NCBI GenBank assembly: GCA_902610515.1
Contig: CACLVZ010000001.1
Coordinates: 80,001 to 144,000, forward strand
Origin: an uncultured Pelagibacteraceae bacterium
GTDB lineage: Bacteria > Pseudomonadota > Alphaproteobacteria > Pelagibacterales > Pelagibacteraceae
Reading direction: 5' to 3'
DNA length: 64,000 nt
The position numbers and the translations under genes are program-made. Positions 63,197 to 64,000 of this stretch are shown in pieces (position 1 is the stretch's first letter; each line of letters begins with the position of its first letter). The notes under the pieces are model-generated. The model was not told the origin of the DNA. It ran no database searches and saw only the letters and a list, made by a program, of their open reading frames with translations.

Positions 63197-64000
63197 ATGA
63201 AAATCAAAATTAATAAAAAACTTACAATTAATCCCAGAAAACCACCTCTTATAATTGCCGAGATATCTGCAAATCACTGTGGAAAAAAATCACTTTTTTT
63301 AGATCATATAAAATCGGCCGCAAAAAATGGTGCAGATCTAATTAAAATTCAGACGTATGAGCCAGAGGATATAACTGTAGAAAATAATAAGTATAAAATA
63401 AAATCTGGGATTTGGAGATCAAAAACACTTTGGTCTATCTACAAAAAAGCTTGCACCCCTTTTGCATGGCATAAAGATGCTTTTAAATTAGCAAAAAAAA
63501 TTGGAGTAACACTTTTTAGTTCACCATTTAGCATCAGGGCAGTTGATTTATTGGAAAAACTTAATTGTCCTATATTCAAGATTGCTTCTTTTGAAATAAC
63601 TGATTTAAAATTGATCAAGTATATCGCTTCTAAGAAAAAACCTATAATCTTATCGACAGGTACAGCTGAAATTAAAGAAATTAAAACTGCTCTTAAATTA
63701 ATTAATAAATTTCACAATAAAGTTATTATTTTGCATTGTGTTTCAAGCTATCCAACTAATGAAGAAAATGCTCAAGTTAAAAAAATTAATCTTTTAAAAA
63801 AACTTTTTAAAAATAATTTGATTGGTATCTCTGATCACACTAGCAATATAAATAGTTCTCTTGCAGCGACTGCTTTGGGATCCGCAGTCATTGAAAAACA
63901 TTTTAAAATAAGTTCTAAAATAAAGTCTCCTGACTCAAAGTTTTCGATAACTCCAGATCAACTTAAAGAATTGAAAGAAGACTCTGTCAAAATTTTTAAT
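63197..64000 (+). CDS. pseI: Pseudaminic acid synthase (NeuB/PseI family), cut by window edge
   Basis: Condenses PEP with a 2,4-diacetamido-trideoxyhexose. PLIIAEISANHCGKKSLFLDHI at the N-terminus (AEIsaNH motif), ADLIKIQTYEPEDITVE, TPFAWHKDAFKLAKKIGVTLFSSPFS, CPIFKIASFEITDLKLIKYIA, PIILSTGTAEIKEI, ILHCVSSYPTN and GISDHTSN, EKHFKIS. 268 codons are visible of about 350 usual; the C-terminal antifreeze-like domain lies outside. TPFAW and SANH resemble PseI more than NeuB, but the distinction is not certain. 76 bp from the divergent small gene. Confidence 0.9.
   Translation, partial: MKIKINKKLTINPRKPPLIIAEISANHCGKKSLFLDHIKSAAKNGADLIKIQTYEPEDITVENNKYKIKSGIWRSKTLWSIYKKACTPFAWHKDAFKLAKKIGVTLFSSPFSIRAVDLLEKLNCPIFKIASFEITDLKLIKYIASKKKPIILSTGTAEIKEIKTALKLINKFHNKVIILHCVSSYPTNEENAQVKKINLLKKLFKNNLIGISDHTSNINSSLAATALGSAVIEKHFKISSKIKSPDSKFSITPDQLKELKEDSVKIFN

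Noticed and set aside
45033..64000. A mobile element or prophage as the cause of the island
   Set aside because: No transposase, integrase, terminal repeat or phage structural gene is visible; the content is only glycan-related, consistent with homologous exchange.

Overview
The window is a very AT-rich, almost gapless bacterial segment that reads as a SAR11-type alphaproteobacterium (Pelagibacterales, 'Candidatus Pelagibacter'-like). Supporting signs are the low GC, genes that abut or overlap by a few bases, a three-piece transhydrogenase (pntA1/pntA2/pntB), a DUF1013/TrcR regulator, an RpoH sigma factor with its family box, cysteine-free L31 and L36, and an initiator tRNA with the A-U pair in the anticodon stem that is known from some alphaproteobacteria. 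The species assignment is inference; no marker such as 16S is present.

Positions 1-45171 are mostly conserved core genome. 1-5859 (minus): ppdK (cut by the window edge), glyS, glyQ and an S49 peptidase. 6006-11775: isoprenoid and cofactor genes (ispB, pdxH, aroC, dxs, ispA, xseB). 11797-15765 (plus): a Sua5/TsaC protein, an ABC exporter pair, then two accessory genes (2-oxoglutarate oxygenase, GT17 glycosyltransferase) against a tRNA-Arg. 15869-33508: rluD and rpoH (plus), then a long minus-strand run purA-thiD-glmM-folP-ftsH-tilS-cpoB-pal-tolBARQ-RuvC-like-yebC-ymdB-fcl-zapA. 33566-41139 (plus): tkt, pgk, class I fba, thiE, efp, suhB, rpmE, trcR, rpsU, csp and initiator tRNA. 41147-45171 (minus): transaldolase, pntB/A2/A1, a 36-residue cytochrome oxidase subunit IV, rpmJ, 5S rRNA and tRNA-Val.

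From 45171 to the right edge (about 19 kb) there is no core gene, only cell-surface carbohydrate genes. From memory of SAR11 comparative genomics, a hypervariable surface-polysaccharide region (HVR2) lies next to the 5S rRNA, separated from 16S-23S; this window appears to show that junction. Block A (54193 to 45171, minus) is an operon-like run: SDR, dehydroquinate-synthase-like cyclase, cytidylyltransferase, 2-oxoglutarate oxygenase, surface-carbohydrate protein, MarR-type EPS regulator, ABC flippase, methyltransferase, LicD-like transferase, GT2. Block B (55542-59065, plus) is a TylF-like methyltransferase, a 49-residue Tat-signal microprotein, a GMC oxidoreductase and a metallo-beta-lactamase-fold protein resembling the core of CMP-Neu5Ac hydroxylase. 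Block C (63120 to 59081, minus, plus divergent pseI) is a pseudaminic-acid-type pathway: pseC, pseB, pseF, a glycosyltransferase and an unrecognised 67-residue protein.

The most interesting signal is one palindrome, TGTTCA-N5-TGAACA, found three times and only in the island: over the start codon of the MarR-type regulator, over a predicted promoter for the SDR-led operon, and in front of pseB. It looks like the operator of a local regulon linking the two sugar pathways. Other points of note: rpsU appears to start with ATT; a Tat-signal microprotein may export the GMC enzyme; a DHQS-like cyclase lacks two conserved residues; a phage-type RuvC-like protein sits where ruvCAB is usual; and three of four convergent gene pairs share one TTAA as both stop codons.
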